DNA of 64,000 nt. Origin: Anaerolineales bacterium (GTDB lineage Bacteria; Chloroflexota; Anaerolineae; 4572-78; J111). The notes below the pieces were generated by a model. The model saw nothing but the letters and a program-made list of their open reading frames with translations. It was not told the origin of the DNA and ran no database searches. A program made the position numbers and the translations under genes. Each line of letters starts with the position of its first letter. Within the stretch, counting starts at the first letter, position 1. The stretch spans positions 55,109 through 119,108 of the forward strand of contig JACKAU010000022.1 in assembly GCA_020634855.1 (NCBI GenBank). The letters run 5' to 3'. This document shows positions 32,698 to 41,844 of this stretch, piece after piece.

Positions 32698-35600
32698 ATG
32701 TCTAAACTTTCCTTCTATTTATTTGGCGCGCCTCATATTGAAGTCAACGGAGCGCCGGTTGTGGTGGGCTACAGCAAGGGAATAGCGCTGCTGGCTTATC
32801 TGGCTGTGACCGGTCAACCTCATACCCGCGAGTCGTTGGCGACGTTTTTGTGGCCCCATCACGACCCGGCCAGCGCGCTGGGTGAAGTGCGCCGCATGGT
32901 GTGGGTCTTGAACAAAGCCTTGGGCAAAGGCTGGCTGGCCACGGACCGGCAGACCGTGGCGTTGCCGTGGCAAGCTGAGATTTGGGTGGATACAACCCAC
33001 TTTCAATCGCTGCTGAACACCTGGACCCTCCACGACCACGCCGCCAATAAAGTTTGCTTGGCCTGCTTCGACCCACTGACTGAAGCCGTGGCCTTAGCTC
33101 AAAATGATTTTTTGGCCGGATTCACTATCCCGGACAGTTTGGGGTTTGACGCCTGGCAGAGCCAAGAAACCCAACTGCTGCGGCAAGAACTGGCCCTGGC
33201 GCTGGAGAAACTGATTCAACTACTACTGCACATGACCGACCAGGGACCTCACGCGGCCATTCCTTATGCCCAACGGCTGTTGAACTTGGACCCGTTGTAC
33301 GAACCCGCTCACCGGCTGTTGATGGCCTTATATGCCGCTGCCAACCAACCGGCGGCGGTTGCCCGGCAATACCAGGCGTGTGTCAAGGTCTTACGGACCG
33401 AACTGGACACCCCGCCCGCCGCAGAGACGACCAGCTTGTTCGAGCGCATCCGCTTAGGCCAATTCGATGCCACCACCGCCTTTACCGAACTGCCCGCCTA
33501 TGTCAGTCCCTCCCTCCCCGCCGATGACCTGCCCCAGCACAATCTACCGGCTCAGACCACCCCCTTTATTGGCCGCGAATTTGAACTCGCGGCCTTGTCA
33601 GAGCTGCTGCTTGACCCGACGATGATGCTGGTTACCATCGTCGCGCCGGGCGGTATGGGCAAAACGCGGCTGGCGCTTGAATTGGGGCGCCGATTGGCCG
33701 AACGTTTCCCAGATGGCGTCTTTTTTGTTGAGCTGGCCCCGATTGACAGCGGCGAGGCCATCATCCCGGCCGTAGCCGAGGCGATGAGTTACTCGTTTCA
33801 GCCCACCGGACGCAGCCAGAAGCAGCAGGTGCTGGATTACCTGCACCACAAACGGGTCTTGCTAATACTGGATAACTTTGAGCATCTGATCGACAGCGGA
33901 GCCGGGCTGGTGAGGGAGATACTGGCCGCGAGTCCCCGCCTGAAGGTGCTGGTCACCTCCCGGCAGCGGCTTTACCTGGCCGGTGAGACCTTGTTTATCT
34001 TGCAAGGGCTGAAACTGCCCGAAGCCAATACGCTTGACCCGGCGGTCCGGTCGGCCGCCGTTGAACTATTTCAGCAAACGGCGCGACGGGTCCGGTCGGA
34101 TTTCGGCCTGACTGAGACGAACCTGCCGCATGTCACGCGGGTATGCCGCTTGGTGCAGGGCATGCCGCTGGCCATTGTATTGGCGGCGGCCTGGGTCAGC
34201 GTGCTGTCATCGGCGGAAATTGCCGAAGAAATTCAGCGGAGTCTCGATATATTGGAAGCCGAAGGCAGCGAACTGCCGAAACGCCTGCGCAGCATTCGGG
34301 CCGTGTTCGACCACGCCTGGAGTATGATGACCGAGGCGGAGCAGCAGGTCTTTATGAAGTTAGCCGTCTTTCGCGGCGGCTTCACCCGCGAGGCCGCCGA
34401 CAAAGTGGCCCAGGCCGGGCTGCGCCACCTGCAATCACTGGTCACCAAGGCCCTTATCACCCGCGAGGCCGACCAGGGCCGGTATCACATCCACGAACTA
34501 CTGCGCCAGTACGCCGCCGAGAAACTGCAACGATCCGGTCAAGTTGACTCGACCCGTCAGGCTCACACCCACTACTACCTAACTTATCTGGCCGAGCAGA
34601 CCGCTCGTTTAAAAGGAGCGGCGCAGTTAGCCACCCTAAAACGGATCGAGGTCGATTTTGAGAATGTGCGTGAAGGGTGGGCCGACGCGGTGGCGAGCCA
34701 AGCATACGATCTGCTGGGTCAAGCTCTGGAGGCCATGTATCTGTTCTGTTTCTTACAGAGCCGCCTGGAAGACGGCAAGGCCCTGTTCGACCGGGCCAGA
34801 CAGGGGCTGGCTCCGGCGCTGAACCAGCCGCCGCATCCGGTCTGGCTGGCCTTAGGCTTGCGTTTCTACAGCACCGCCGATAGCCAGGCCGGGTTACAAC
34901 AGCGGCTTGAGGCGTCGCTGGCACTGGCTCGTGAGCGCGATGACCGGGCGGAGGTGGCCTTTTGCCTGCATACCCTGGCCACCATCGCCCACTATGTCGA
35001 TCAAAACCCGCCGCGGGCGATTGACTATTATAAGGAATGTGCCGCTATTTACCGGCAGTTGGACGAAAAATATTATCTGGCTCAAACGCTCAGCAAACTG
35101 GGCGAAGCCTACCAACTCCTCAGCCAAAACGCTTTGACCCTGGCCTACGTCAATGAGGCTTACCAACTCCAGCGCGCTATTGGGGACCAAATGGGCGAAT
35201 CGGAAACCCTGCGCGCGCTGGGGATGACGGCTTATCAAGCCGGCGATTATGATGGGGCCAGTGATTACTTTGAAAAGGCCTATGTCATCCAGCTTAAAAC
35301 GGACTACGTTGTAGGCCAAGCCTCCAGCAACCTCTATCGTGGTTATATGATCTTTATGCGCGGCGAGACTGCCGCCGGGCAGGCGTTAGTTGAAATGGCG
35401 CTGGCTCAGGCCCTGAATATTGTTGACTACTCGACCCAGGCTTGGTGTTGGGCTATCCTCGGCTGGATTAGGTGCGCGGCGGGCGATTATGCCCAGGCCG
35501 AACAACACCTACGCCAGGCTGAAGCAGTCGAACCCGACCCTTTCCGCCAAACCGGCGCCGGTAACCCTTTCCTCAAACTGCAAATCAACTTTGCCCAATC

Positions 35601-35961
35601 GCTGCTGGCCAGCGGTCGCGGCGACTATGTTGCCGTGCGGCACTATCTCCTTCAGCCGTTGCGCCTGGCCGTCAATACCTCTAGCCAACCTTTTATGACC
35701 TTGTCGATAGCGGCGGCGGCCCTCCTCTACGCGCACGATGGGCACTCGGAAACGGCGGTTGAACTGCTAGGGTTGGTTTTTAACCAGCCGGTAAAAGCAA
35801 CCAACTGGATGAAACAGTGGGTTTTACTGAACCGCGTTCAAACACATCTGCGTGATACGCTGGGCCAGGCTCCGTTCGAGGTCGCGTGGCAGCGGGGCGA
35901 ACTACGTGATTTGAAGGCTGCGGCCGAGGCGGTGTTGCGAGAAATCGAGGGGCGGGTCTAG
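32698..35961 (+). CDS. BTAD-type transcriptional activator with STAND NTPase and TPRs
   Basis: 1087 residues from ATG 32698 (GAGGGG close upstream); a TTG at 32683 is possible. Residues 1-95 hold an OmpR-like winged helix of SARP type (LSFYLFGAPHIEVNGAPV, LLAYLAVTGQPHTRESLATFLWP). Residues 95-255 are the bacterial transcriptional activation domain with TPR-like helices (PYAQRLLNLDPLYEPAHRLLMALYAAANQ). The NTPase has Walker A VAPGGMGKTRLAL (about 315-327), Walker B RVLLILDNFEHL (about 387-398) and VLVTSRQRL. TPRs run from about 640 to the end. It is a cytoplasmic, ligand-responsive activator. The divergent cupin gene is a plausible target. Confidence 0.9.
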   Translation: MSKLSFYLFGAPHIEVNGAPVVVGYSKGIALLAYLAVTGQPHTRESLATFLWPHHDPASALGEVRRMVWVLNKALGKGWLATDRQTVALPWQAEIWVDTTHFQSLLNTWTLHDHAANKVCLACFDPLTEAVALAQNDFLAGFTIPDSLGFDAWQSQETQLLRQELALALEKLIQLLLHMTDQGPHAAIPYAQRLLNLDPLYEPAHRLLMALYAAANQPAAVARQYQACVKVLRTELDTPPAAETTSLFERIRLGQFDATTAFTELPAYVSPSLPADDLPQHNLPAQTTPFIGREFELAALSELLLDPTMMLVTIVAPGGMGKTRLALELGRRLAERFPDGVFFVELAPIDSGEAIIPAVAEAMSYSFQPTGRSQKQQVLDYLHHKRVLLILDNFEHLIDSGAGLVREILAASPRLKVLVTSRQRLYLAGETLFILQGLKLPEANTLDPAVRSAAVELFQQTARRVRSDFGLTETNLPHVTRVCRLVQGMPLAIVLAAAWVSVLSSAEIAEEIQRSLDILEAEGSELPKRLRSIRAVFDHAWSMMTEAEQQVFMKLAVFRGGFTREAADKVAQAGLRHLQSLVTKALITREADQGRYHIHELLRQYAAEKLQRSGQVDSTRQAHTHYYLTYLAEQTARLKGAAQLATLKRIEVDFENVREGWADAVASQAYDLLGQALEAMYLFCFLQSRLEDGKALFDRARQGLAPALNQPPHPVWLALGLRFYSTADSQAGLQQRLEASLALARERDDRAEVAFCLHTLATIAHYVDQNPPRAIDYYKECAAIYRQLDEKYYLAQTLSKLGEAYQLLSQNALTLAYVNEAYQLQRAIGDQMGESETLRALGMTAYQAGDYDGASDYFEKAYVIQLKTDYVVGQASSNLYRGYMIFMRGETAAGQALVEMALAQALNIVDYSTQAWCWAILGWIRCAAGDYAQAEQHLRQAEAVEPDPFRQTGAGNPFLKLQINFAQSLLASGRGDYVAVRHYLLQPLRLAVNTSSQPFMTLSIAAAALLYAHDGHSETAVELLGLVFNQPVKATNWMKQWVLLNRVQTHLRDTLGQAPFEVAWQRGELRDLKAAAEAVLREIEGRV

Positions 35962-36091
35962 GGGTAATAAAGTTTATCCTGAAGTAAATAAATAAATAAA
36001 GAATGAAGTAGCAGCTATGTGGTTTCACGGGAGACCGGAGATTGGGGAATTGTAAAGTGTAATCTCCATTTTCCTAATCTCCTAATCTCCC

Positions 36092-36385
36092 TTATGACTC
36101 GCCAGCAAATCTATTAATCAGGTCTTGGGCGGTGTAATCGACCCAGTCGGGTTCGGGAAATTGTTGCGTGCGAGCCTCGTTGCTGTGAAGCAGAAACTGG
36201 CCGAGTTCGGTCTGGTTGATCGGTTGAGGTAAGAGGTCGTTCAGGCCGTGAGTCAGCAGATGGCTGGCGTACCAGTCCGGCCATTCCTCGTCACGAACAC
36301 CTTTGAGGGCCGTTTGTTCAAATTGGTGGTGGGCCGAACCGGCCTGAGCCAGTAGTTGGGCTATTTTGGTGGTATTTTGGTTCAT
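36092..36385 (-). CDS. Small hypothetical protein, 97 aa
   Basis: ATG 36385 is preferred because AAAGGAT lies just upstream; an in-frame start at 36433 would add 16 residues without support. Soluble, acidic, Trp-containing (EEWPDWYASHLLTHGLNDLL, DWVDYTAQDLINRFAGES). The body is helical and lacks Cys. Not recognised; the HLLTHGLNDLLP and WVDYTAQDLI patterns look conserved rather than random. It converges on the BTAD gene. Confidence 0.7.
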   Translation of the reverse strand: MNQNTTKIAQLLAQAGSAHHQFEQTALKGVRDEEWPDWYASHLLTHGLNDLLPQPINQTELGQFLLHSNEARTQQFPEPDWVDYTAQDLINRFAGES

Positions 36386-36470
36386 GGTTTTATCCTTTAA
36401 ACTCGCCAACGGACGCTCTTTCAATGTAACCAATATGAGCCTCCAAATTTAACGTTAAATCGATAGACCG

Positions 36471-36551
36471 CCGCTAGCTGACCGCCGACCGCCGAAAAAT
36501 GGGTGTACTCGTTGAAGTTCGGCGGTCTACGGTCGGTGGTCTGCGGTCAGG
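36471..36551. repeat. Dispersed palindromic repeat (ACCGCCGACCGC type), copy 1
   Basis: CGATAGACCGCCGCTAGCTG plus ACCGCCGACCGCCGAAAAA on the left faces GGCGGTCTACGGTCGGTGG on the right. A related copy in the opposite sense lies at 37531-37620. The two bracket the SDR gene. Confidence 0.75.
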
Positions 36552-36631
36552 AGGCATTGAAAGCTGGGTCAAATCGAAGATACGTCCGTCAGCAAACCCT
36601 TGAAATAGATTTTTAACGCGCTTGCCCCAGT

Positions 36632-37441
36632 TTATTCCGACGACCAGGCCGTGCGGAAGTCAGGGTAGAGCGTTAGCCCGCCATCGACGAACAGGGTTTG
36701 GCCGGTGATGTAGGCGGCGTCATCGGAGGCCAGGAAGGTGGCGACAGCGCCCATCTCATCGGCTTCACCGGCTCGACCCATCGGGATGTGCTTTAAGACC
36801 ATCTCGGCCTTGACCGGGTCATCCACCCAGGCTCGGTTAATCGGCGTTATCGTCGCCCCCGGTCCAATACCGTTAACCCGAATGTTGCGGCCAGCGTATT
36901 CCAGAGCCAGCGTGCGAGTCAGGTTTTGCATTCCCCCTTTGCTGATGGAGTAGCTAAGGAAGCGAGGTTTGGGAATAAGCTGGTGAACGCTGGACACATT
37001 GATAATAACCCCAGGCTTTTCTTTTGCCAAAAAATGCTTGATGGCCTCACGGGCGCACATAAAAGCCCCGCGCAGGTTGACGTTTAGCACCCGATCAAAG
37101 CGATCCATATCGATCTCGTGAGAATCGGCCGGAATTTGGATGCCGGCGTTGTTGATCAGAATATCCAGCCCGCCCAACTGCTCAATCACCTCTTGGACCA
37201 TATTAACGACATCGTCTTCTTTTGAGACGTCGCCTTGTACCAACACATCTTTGACCCCATACTGCTGCATCTTTTTGGCGCAGATGTGTACCTGACTTTG
37301 GGTATCCGTCGCTTCTGAGGCCATGTTCCGATAATTGATGGCCACGTTAGCCCCTTCTTGAGCGAAGCGTACGGCTATCGCTTGTCCAATGCCGGACGTA
37401 CCGCCGGTCACTAATACATTTTTTCCTTTTAAGCCTTGCAT
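36632..37441 (-). CDS. Short-chain dehydrogenase/reductase (glucose 1-dehydrogenase-like)
   Basis: 269 residues, classical SDR. The cofactor site is TGGTSGIGQA; INNAGIQ is the NNAG motif. The catalytic Ser is in INVSSVHQ and the Tyr/Lys are in YSISKGG. VDGGLTLYPDF is the usual C-terminal block. Overall pattern matches glucose 1-dehydrogenase or 3-oxoacyl reductase-like SDRs; the substrate is not settled. An extra stretch near residues 40-60 (NMASEATDTQSQVHICAKKM) lengthens the loop after the second strand. Start ATG 37441 has AAAGGAG. Confidence 0.9.
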   Translation of the reverse strand: MQGLKGKNVLVTGGTSGIGQAIAVRFAQEGANVAINYRNMASEATDTQSQVHICAKKMQQYGVKDVLVQGDVSKEDDVVNMVQEVIEQLGGLDILINNAGIQIPADSHEIDMDRFDRVLNVNLRGAFMCAREAIKHFLAKEKPGVIINVSSVHQLIPKPRFLSYSISKGGMQNLTRTLALEYAGRNIRVNGIGPGATITPINRAWVDDPVKAEMVLKHIPMGRAGEADEMGAVATFLASDDAAYITGQTLFVDGGLTLYPDFRTAWSSE

Positions 37442-37530
37442 GATGTATATCTCCTTTAATTAATATCAATGAGTAATTGGTAATTTTGCTAATGGACATA
37501 CTTTCGATCTGACTGGACCTCTGTGCCCCC

Positions 37531-37620
37531 TGACCGCCGACTGCTGACCGTTGACCGACGAGCTTCATTAAACAGGCTTGTTTTTCGGCGGTCGGCGGTC
37601 AGCTAACGGTGGTCTATCGG
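37531..37620. repeat. Dispersed palindromic repeat (ACCGCCGACCGC type), copy 2
   Basis: TGACCGCCGACTGCTGACCG on the left faces TTCGGCGGTCGGCGGTCAGC, then GGTGGTCTATCGG, on the right. It is homologous to 36471-36551 in the opposite orientation. Confidence 0.75.
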
Positions 37621-37692
37621 CTTTACATCAATTTTGGAGGCTCATATCGGTCAAATTAAAAGAGTGTCCGTTTACTAATATCTAATCTCAAC

Positions 37693-39081
37693 CTACATAT
37701 CCAACGTTGAGAACAACGTGTTCAACCCCTCGGCTAGGGTGGGGTGAGCAAAGATGGCGTCGCGTAGAACCGGATAAGGGAGTTGGCCCATCATCGCTAA
37801 CTGGACCATGGCCATAATCTCGCCGCCTTCCAGGCCGATGATAGTGAAACCTAAAATTTGGTGCGTATCGGCATCGACAATGGCCTTCATAAAGCCGCGA
37901 TCTTCAGCCAATTCCAGGGCGCGGGCCACGTAGTTCATCGGCATTTTGGCGACGCGATAATTTAATCCTTTGGCCTGCGCCTCGGTCTCATTCAGACCGA
38001 TCCGGCCTAACTGCGGGTCGGTGAAGAGCGTGTAAGGTACCGGGCGACCGGTGATGGCGCTGTTGCCTTCAGCCAGCAAGTTGGCCTTGATGATGCGGAA
38101 GTCATCGTACGAGATGTGGGTAAAGGCCGGGCCGCCTTTGACATCGCCTAAAGCATAGATGTTGGGTACAACCGTTTCCAGCCGATCATTGACCGGGATG
38201 AAGCCGCGTTTGGTTTCGATGCCGGCGGCGGTCAGGTTAAGGGCCTCGGTGTTGGGCAATCGTCCGGCCGAGACCAGCAGATGGGAGCCGCGGATCACAC
38301 GCTCGCCGGATGGCGTCTGAATGGTAACTTCGATAGTACCATCCGAGGTGCGGCTAACTCGGCGGGTATCGGCTTCCAGGATGATGTCGAGGCCATCCTC
38401 GCGTAGTAATCTGGTTATTTCCTCGGCTACGTCCGGGTCTTCGCGGCTCAAAAGCTGCTGGCCACGCTGCACCACGGTTACCCGGCTGCCGAAGCGATGG
38501 AACATCTGCCCAAATTCCAGGCCAATGTAACCGCCGCCCAGCATAATCAGGTGTTCCGGTAGGGTGTCCAATTCCATAATCGAGGTCGAGTCGAGATAGG
38601 GTACATTGTCAAGCCCTTCAACTGCCGGAATTTCGGGCCGTCCGCCGGTATTGATGAAGATTTTGTCGGCGGTCAGGTTGCGGGCGCCGCCCCCAAGCAG
38701 ACGGACTTCGACGGCGTTGGGGCCGGTAAAGCTGGCCTCGCCGAAGATAAGGTCGGCCCCGGCGCTGTCGATGCGGCGTTGGGAGCCGCTGCGAAAGTCG
38801 TTGACGATGGCCCGTTTGCGCTCCCGGACTTCGGCCATATTGACGGTGACCGGCCCGGTGTGAACGCCGTAGTCGGCGGCGCGGCGAGCCAGGTAGGCGA
38901 CGCGGGCGCTGGCGACCATCGTTTTGGTGGGCGTGCAGCCCCGGTTGACGCACGTGCCGCCGGGCTGTTCCCGCTCGATGATGGCCGTTTTCCAACCCGC
39001 CTGAGCCAGCGCGGCCGATAGCGGCACGCCCGCCTGCCCGGCTCCGATAATGATCGCGTCGAAATGATTGTTTTGAGACAT
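37693..39081 (-). CDS. Mercuric reductase-like FAD/NAD(P)-dependent disulfide oxidoreductase
   Basis: 462 residues from ATG 39081 (CAGGAGA upstream); an in-frame start 45 bp earlier is less likely. FAD site IIIGAGQAGVPLSAALA, redox-active disulfide GGTCVNRGCTPTKT, NAD(P) site MLGGGYIGLEFGQ, second FAD motif YALGDVKGG, and dimer-domain AHPTLAEGLNTL with the His-Pro pair. These are hallmarks of the dihydrolipoamide/mercuric reductase family. The mercuric reductase-specific N-terminal HMA domain and C-terminal Cys pair are absent, so mercury reduction is not supported. It is probably a general dithiol or quinone oxidoreductase. Confidence 0.9.
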   Translation of the reverse strand: MSQNNHFDAIIIGAGQAGVPLSAALAQAGWKTAIIEREQPGGTCVNRGCTPTKTMVASARVAYLARRAADYGVHTGPVTVNMAEVRERKRAIVNDFRSGSQRRIDSAGADLIFGEASFTGPNAVEVRLLGGGARNLTADKIFINTGGRPEIPAVEGLDNVPYLDSTSIMELDTLPEHLIMLGGGYIGLEFGQMFHRFGSRVTVVQRGQQLLSREDPDVAEEITRLLREDGLDIILEADTRRVSRTSDGTIEVTIQTPSGERVIRGSHLLVSAGRLPNTEALNLTAAGIETKRGFIPVNDRLETVVPNIYALGDVKGGPAFTHISYDDFRIIKANLLAEGNSAITGRPVPYTLFTDPQLGRIGLNETEAQAKGLNYRVAKMPMNYVARALELAEDRGFMKAIVDADTHQILGFTIIGLEGGEIMAMVQLAMMGQLPYPVLRDAIFAHPTLAEGLNTLFSTLDM

Positions 39082-39130
39082 AGTGGTTTCTCCTGTGTAA
39101 TCGTCAGAATGTGCCCCCATGAGCAAGCTG

Positions 39131-39644
39131 ACTTTATGATTATGTAGTGTACGGTTTTATGCTTCTATTTATACTTTAATTATTGATGACCATAGGCCCT
39201 TGGGAATGATATTCTCCGGTCGATGTTACAACTATCCTGTAGTCGCCATCATAGATGCAGCCACAATCCACATGAAAGACGTTAATCATTGTCTTTTCCG
39301 GGAAGGTCGCTTCGGGTGGTAGATGACCATGATCTTGATAGTTCAGCACAGCTATTCTGTTGCCGGCATCGTCGTATTTAAAGACCTCATGATATTCACA
39401 TTCATCATCTACAAACGTTACCATATTGGCATCCTGAACCCAACAGACTTTTCCTTTATTAGGTACAGCCGGAGCAGCCGAAGCTGAATTGGCGATAACG
39501 ACAGTCAAGGCACCTGCTAGAGCAATAGCGGGTAAAAACGTGACAATAAGCTTTTTCATGTAGATCCCCCTCCTTGAGAGAATCAGCCACGATTTATTAT
39601 GAATTAACCCTAGTTACCAACCGTACACCACATAATCATGAAGT
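39131..39644. mobile_element. 514-bp segment bounded by 26-bp inverted repeats, carrying one gene
   Basis: Outer ends: 39131-39156 and 39619-39644 are inverted copies with 24 of 26 matches (in the same sense, AACCGTACACTACATAATC versus AACCGTACACCACATAATC). The enclosed DNA contains only the secreted-protein gene 39176-39559. No transposase and no clear target duplication are visible, so it may be a MITE-like cassette or a pair of regulatory palindromes. Confidence 0.6.
39176..39559 (-). CDS. Secreted small Cys-containing protein
   Basis: 127 residues. The signal peptide is clear: MKKLIVTFLPAIALAGALTVVIANSASA, with cleavage expected after ASA. The mature part of about 98 residues has four Cys (in KVCWVQD, DDECEYH and DCGCIYDG), suggesting two disulfides or a metal site, and many acidic and aromatic residues. 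Not recognised. Start ATG has AAGGAGGGGG. It lies inside a segment bounded by inverted repeats. Confidence 0.82.
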   Translation of the reverse strand: MKKLIVTFLPAIALAGALTVVIANSASAAPAVPNKGKVCWVQDANMVTFVDDECEYHEVFKYDDAGNRIAVLNYQDHGHLPPEATFPEKTMINVFHVDCGCIYDGDYRIVVTSTGEYHSQGPMVINN

Positions 39645-39752
39645 CGTACCCTTGACCCTCCCGAAAACTGGCTGGAGACCATTCGCCTGAAAGAAGAGGG
39701 GGGAGCCGTTAATCGCGTTTTCGGGAAGGATCGGGCCTATTCTTGGGGGTAA
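39642..39752 (+). pseudogene. Gene remnant, unrecognised
   Basis: An open frame without a start reads RTLDPPENWLETIRLKEEGG then AVNRVFGKDRAYSWG and a TAA. The sequence looks protein-like (Trp-rich, ordered) and was probably the C-terminus of a gene cut off at the edge of the inverted-repeat segment. Family unknown. Confidence 0.35.
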
Positions 39753-39781
39753 ACTTTCCCTGTCGATCAGCTAAACGTTAT

Positions 39782-41329
39782 TTATAGCACTTCCTTTTTA
39801 ATGAAGTCGGCCACGCGCAGCGTTTGGGCCAGGATGGTTAAGGTCGGGTTGACCGCGCCCGAAGTGACGAAGAAGCAGCCATCGGTTACAAAGACATTAT
39901 CCAGATCATGCGGGCGGCAGTAGGTGTCGAGAACGGAGCGTTGCGGGTCGGTACCCATCTTCATTGTGCCCATTTGGTGGGCGGTGTTGTACGGGAACTG
40001 CGTACCCAGGTAAAAGTCCACCGGAATGAGGTGATCGTGGCAGCCGATGTAGCTGAGCAGCGATTTGAGTTTGTCGGTCAGGCGTTGGTGAGCCTCGGCA
40101 TTGTTGCGTTGATAATGGAAGACGATTTCGTTTTTGTCGTTGACCCGGACGCGGTTGTTGGGGTCGGGCAAATCTTCGGATTGCAGCCAGAAATCCAGGG
40201 AGTGAGCGGCCATCTCAGCGTAGGTCATGTCGCCCAACGGTTCCGGCGCTTCGTAACGCAAGGCGACTTCATCGGCTTTGCCGAGCATTTGGATAAAGCC
40301 CATCGGGTAAGGCCACTCTTCCGACCCCCAGTAGAAATCGGCCATAGCCAGCGTTTTCTCAAAGATGGCGTCGTTGGGTTCTTTGCTGATGGCGATGAAG
40401 GTGGCGTTGTTATTGCTCATATAGTTGCGGCCCACTAAATCGGAACTGTTGGCCAGACCGTTGGGATGATATTCACTTTTAGAGCGCAGAAACAGCGCAG
40501 CCGAGTTGATCGCGCCGGCCGCGACGATAACCCAATCGGCGGTGTAGTTGACGCGGGTGCCATCGTCTTGCTTGACCACTACGCTGCTAACCTTGCGCTT
40601 GTCGCCGTTGGTGTCCAGGCGTTCCACATAACTGTGAGTCTTCAGCGAGACGTTCTCGTATTGCAAGGCAGGTTTAATACCAATTACGTGGGCATCGGCC
40701 TTCGATTCGGTGGGGTCGGGAAAACCGTCGAAGTTGCTGAGAACGGTTAACGGCCCCTCCTGCCCGTCTTCGTAACCCAGCTTCACTCCCATCGGCAGCG
40801 GAAAAGGTTTGTAGCCCAGGCGCTGCAAATCGTTGTTCAACTGCTGGATGCGAGGTTCGTGCTCCAGCGGGGGATAAGGGAATGGCGCGCTGCGAGTGGG
40901 TTCGGTCGGGTCGATGCCGGCCTGGCCGTGGACGTAGTACCACTTTTCGGCCAGCGTGTAGTACGGCTCGAGGTCGGCGTAGCTGATGGGCCAGGCCGGA
41001 GAGATGCCGCCGCCATGTTCCACTTCTTCGAAGTCGCGTTCGCGCAGGCGAATGAGCGCTGCGCCGTACAACTTGGTGCTGCCGCCCACAAAATAGTGGG
41101 GGTGCGACGGGCGAAACGGCCGTTCATCGAAGTACCAGGTTTCGTGGGGTGAGTATCGCTTATCGACGGCCACGGCCTGGCTGCTCCAGTTTTCTCGTTC
41201 ACGGGGCAGATAGCCGCCGCGCTCCAGGATCAGAATACGTTTGCCGGTAGGGGCCAAAGCCCGGGCCATAGTGCCGCCGCCCGCACCGCTACCGATAATT
41301 ATCACGTCATAATGGTTGTTGTGAGACAT
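39782..41329 (-). CDS. GMC-family oxidoreductase
   Basis: 515 residues. The FAD-binding site is IIIGSGAGGGTMARALA, with ILERGGYLPRE following. HYFVGGSTKLYGAALIRLRERDF is the GMC motif region, VIVAAGAINSAALFLRS is the second FAD-contacting block, and the C-terminal HQMGTMKMGTDP with VTDGCFFVTSGAVNPTLTILA holds the His and Asn pair of the active site. It oxidises an alcohol or sugar; substrate and electron acceptor are unknown. Start ATG 41329 has AAGGAGAG. The nearest neighbours are on the same strand but separated by over 100 bp. Confidence 0.92.
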   Translation of the reverse strand: MSHNNHYDVIIIGSGAGGGTMARALAPTGKRILILERGGYLPRERENWSSQAVAVDKRYSPHETWYFDERPFRPSHPHYFVGGSTKLYGAALIRLRERDFEEVEHGGGISPAWPISYADLEPYYTLAEKWYYVHGQAGIDPTEPTRSAPFPYPPLEHEPRIQQLNNDLQRLGYKPFPLPMGVKLGYEDGQEGPLTVLSNFDGFPDPTESKADAHVIGIKPALQYENVSLKTHSYVERLDTNGDKRKVSSVVVKQDDGTRVNYTADWVIVAAGAINSAALFLRSKSEYHPNGLANSSDLVGRNYMSNNNATFIAISKEPNDAIFEKTLAMADFYWGSEEWPYPMGFIQMLGKADEVALRYEAPEPLGDMTYAEMAAHSLDFWLQSEDLPDPNNRVRVNDKNEIVFHYQRNNAEAHQRLTDKLKSLLSYIGCHDHLIPVDFYLGTQFPYNTAHQMGTMKMGTDPQRSVLDTYCRPHDLDNVFVTDGCFFVTSGAVNPTLTILAQTLRVADFIKKEVL

Positions 41330-41379
41330 TGTTCTCTCCTTAGAATTGCTTATTAGCGTTAATATCTTTCAGGGTTTTT

Positions 41380-41413
41380 GTACCTACGGCAAACTTAAGT
41401 TTGCCGTAGGTAC
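41380..41413. repeat. Perfect 34-bp palindrome
   Basis: GTACCTACGGCAAACTT meets its exact reverse complement AAGTTTGCCGTAGGTAC with no loop. A TTTTT lies before it on the plus strand, so it is not a terminator for the minus-strand gene upstream. It may be a cruciform-forming site or a dimer-binding operator. Confidence 0.85.
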
Positions 41414-41448
41414 GTCACCAGGGATTATTGAGATGTCACTTGATGTCA

Positions 41449-41844
41449 CTAGCGCTCGTTGACGGCCACAAATTTGGCTGTCTGTCTGCGTCTCTCTTCC
41501 GTCTCAACGGTGGGCTGCTGCCAGGGCCAGCGCCCCTCTAGTTCCAGTTCCAGCGTTGCGCTCAAGAAGGTTCGGATCAGGACGATGACGGCTAGGATGC
41601 CCAGGCTGGCAAAGGTCGGTTCGATGGCGATGGTACGGATGATGTCGGCCACGATTAGAATTTCGAGGCCCAACAGAATCGCTCGGCCAACGCCGTGCCG
41701 GTAGTTCTGGTACGCTTCGGCGGGGTCTTGCCCGCGCTGGCGGCTGTTCAAGAAGTAAACGGTAGAGATGATGATACCCGAAACCATAACCACCACTCCG
41801 GTCACATCAATGCCCTGGCCAATAAGTTCGATGATTTCTAGCAT
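41449..41844 (-). CDS. DUF1622-family membrane protein
   Basis: 131 residues with three hydrophobic segments: VTGVVVMVSGIIISTVYFL, AILLGLEILIVADIIRTI and LGILAVIVLIRTFLSATLELELEGRWPW. The NYRHGVGRAILLGLEILIVADIIRTI and ELELEGRWPW patterns fit DUF1622. The C-terminus is a basic, Glu-rich tail, probably cytoplasmic. Function unknown. Start ATG has AAGGAA. Confidence 0.85.
   Translation of the reverse strand: MLEIIELIGQGIDVTGVVVMVSGIIISTVYFLNSRQRGQDPAEAYQNYRHGVGRAILLGLEILIVADIIRTIAIEPTFASLGILAVIVLIRTFLSATLELELEGRWPWQQPTVETEERRRQTAKFVAVNER

Noticed and set aside
37693..39081. Mercury resistance (merA)
   Set aside because: No HMA domain, no C-terminal Cys pair, and no other mer genes nearby.
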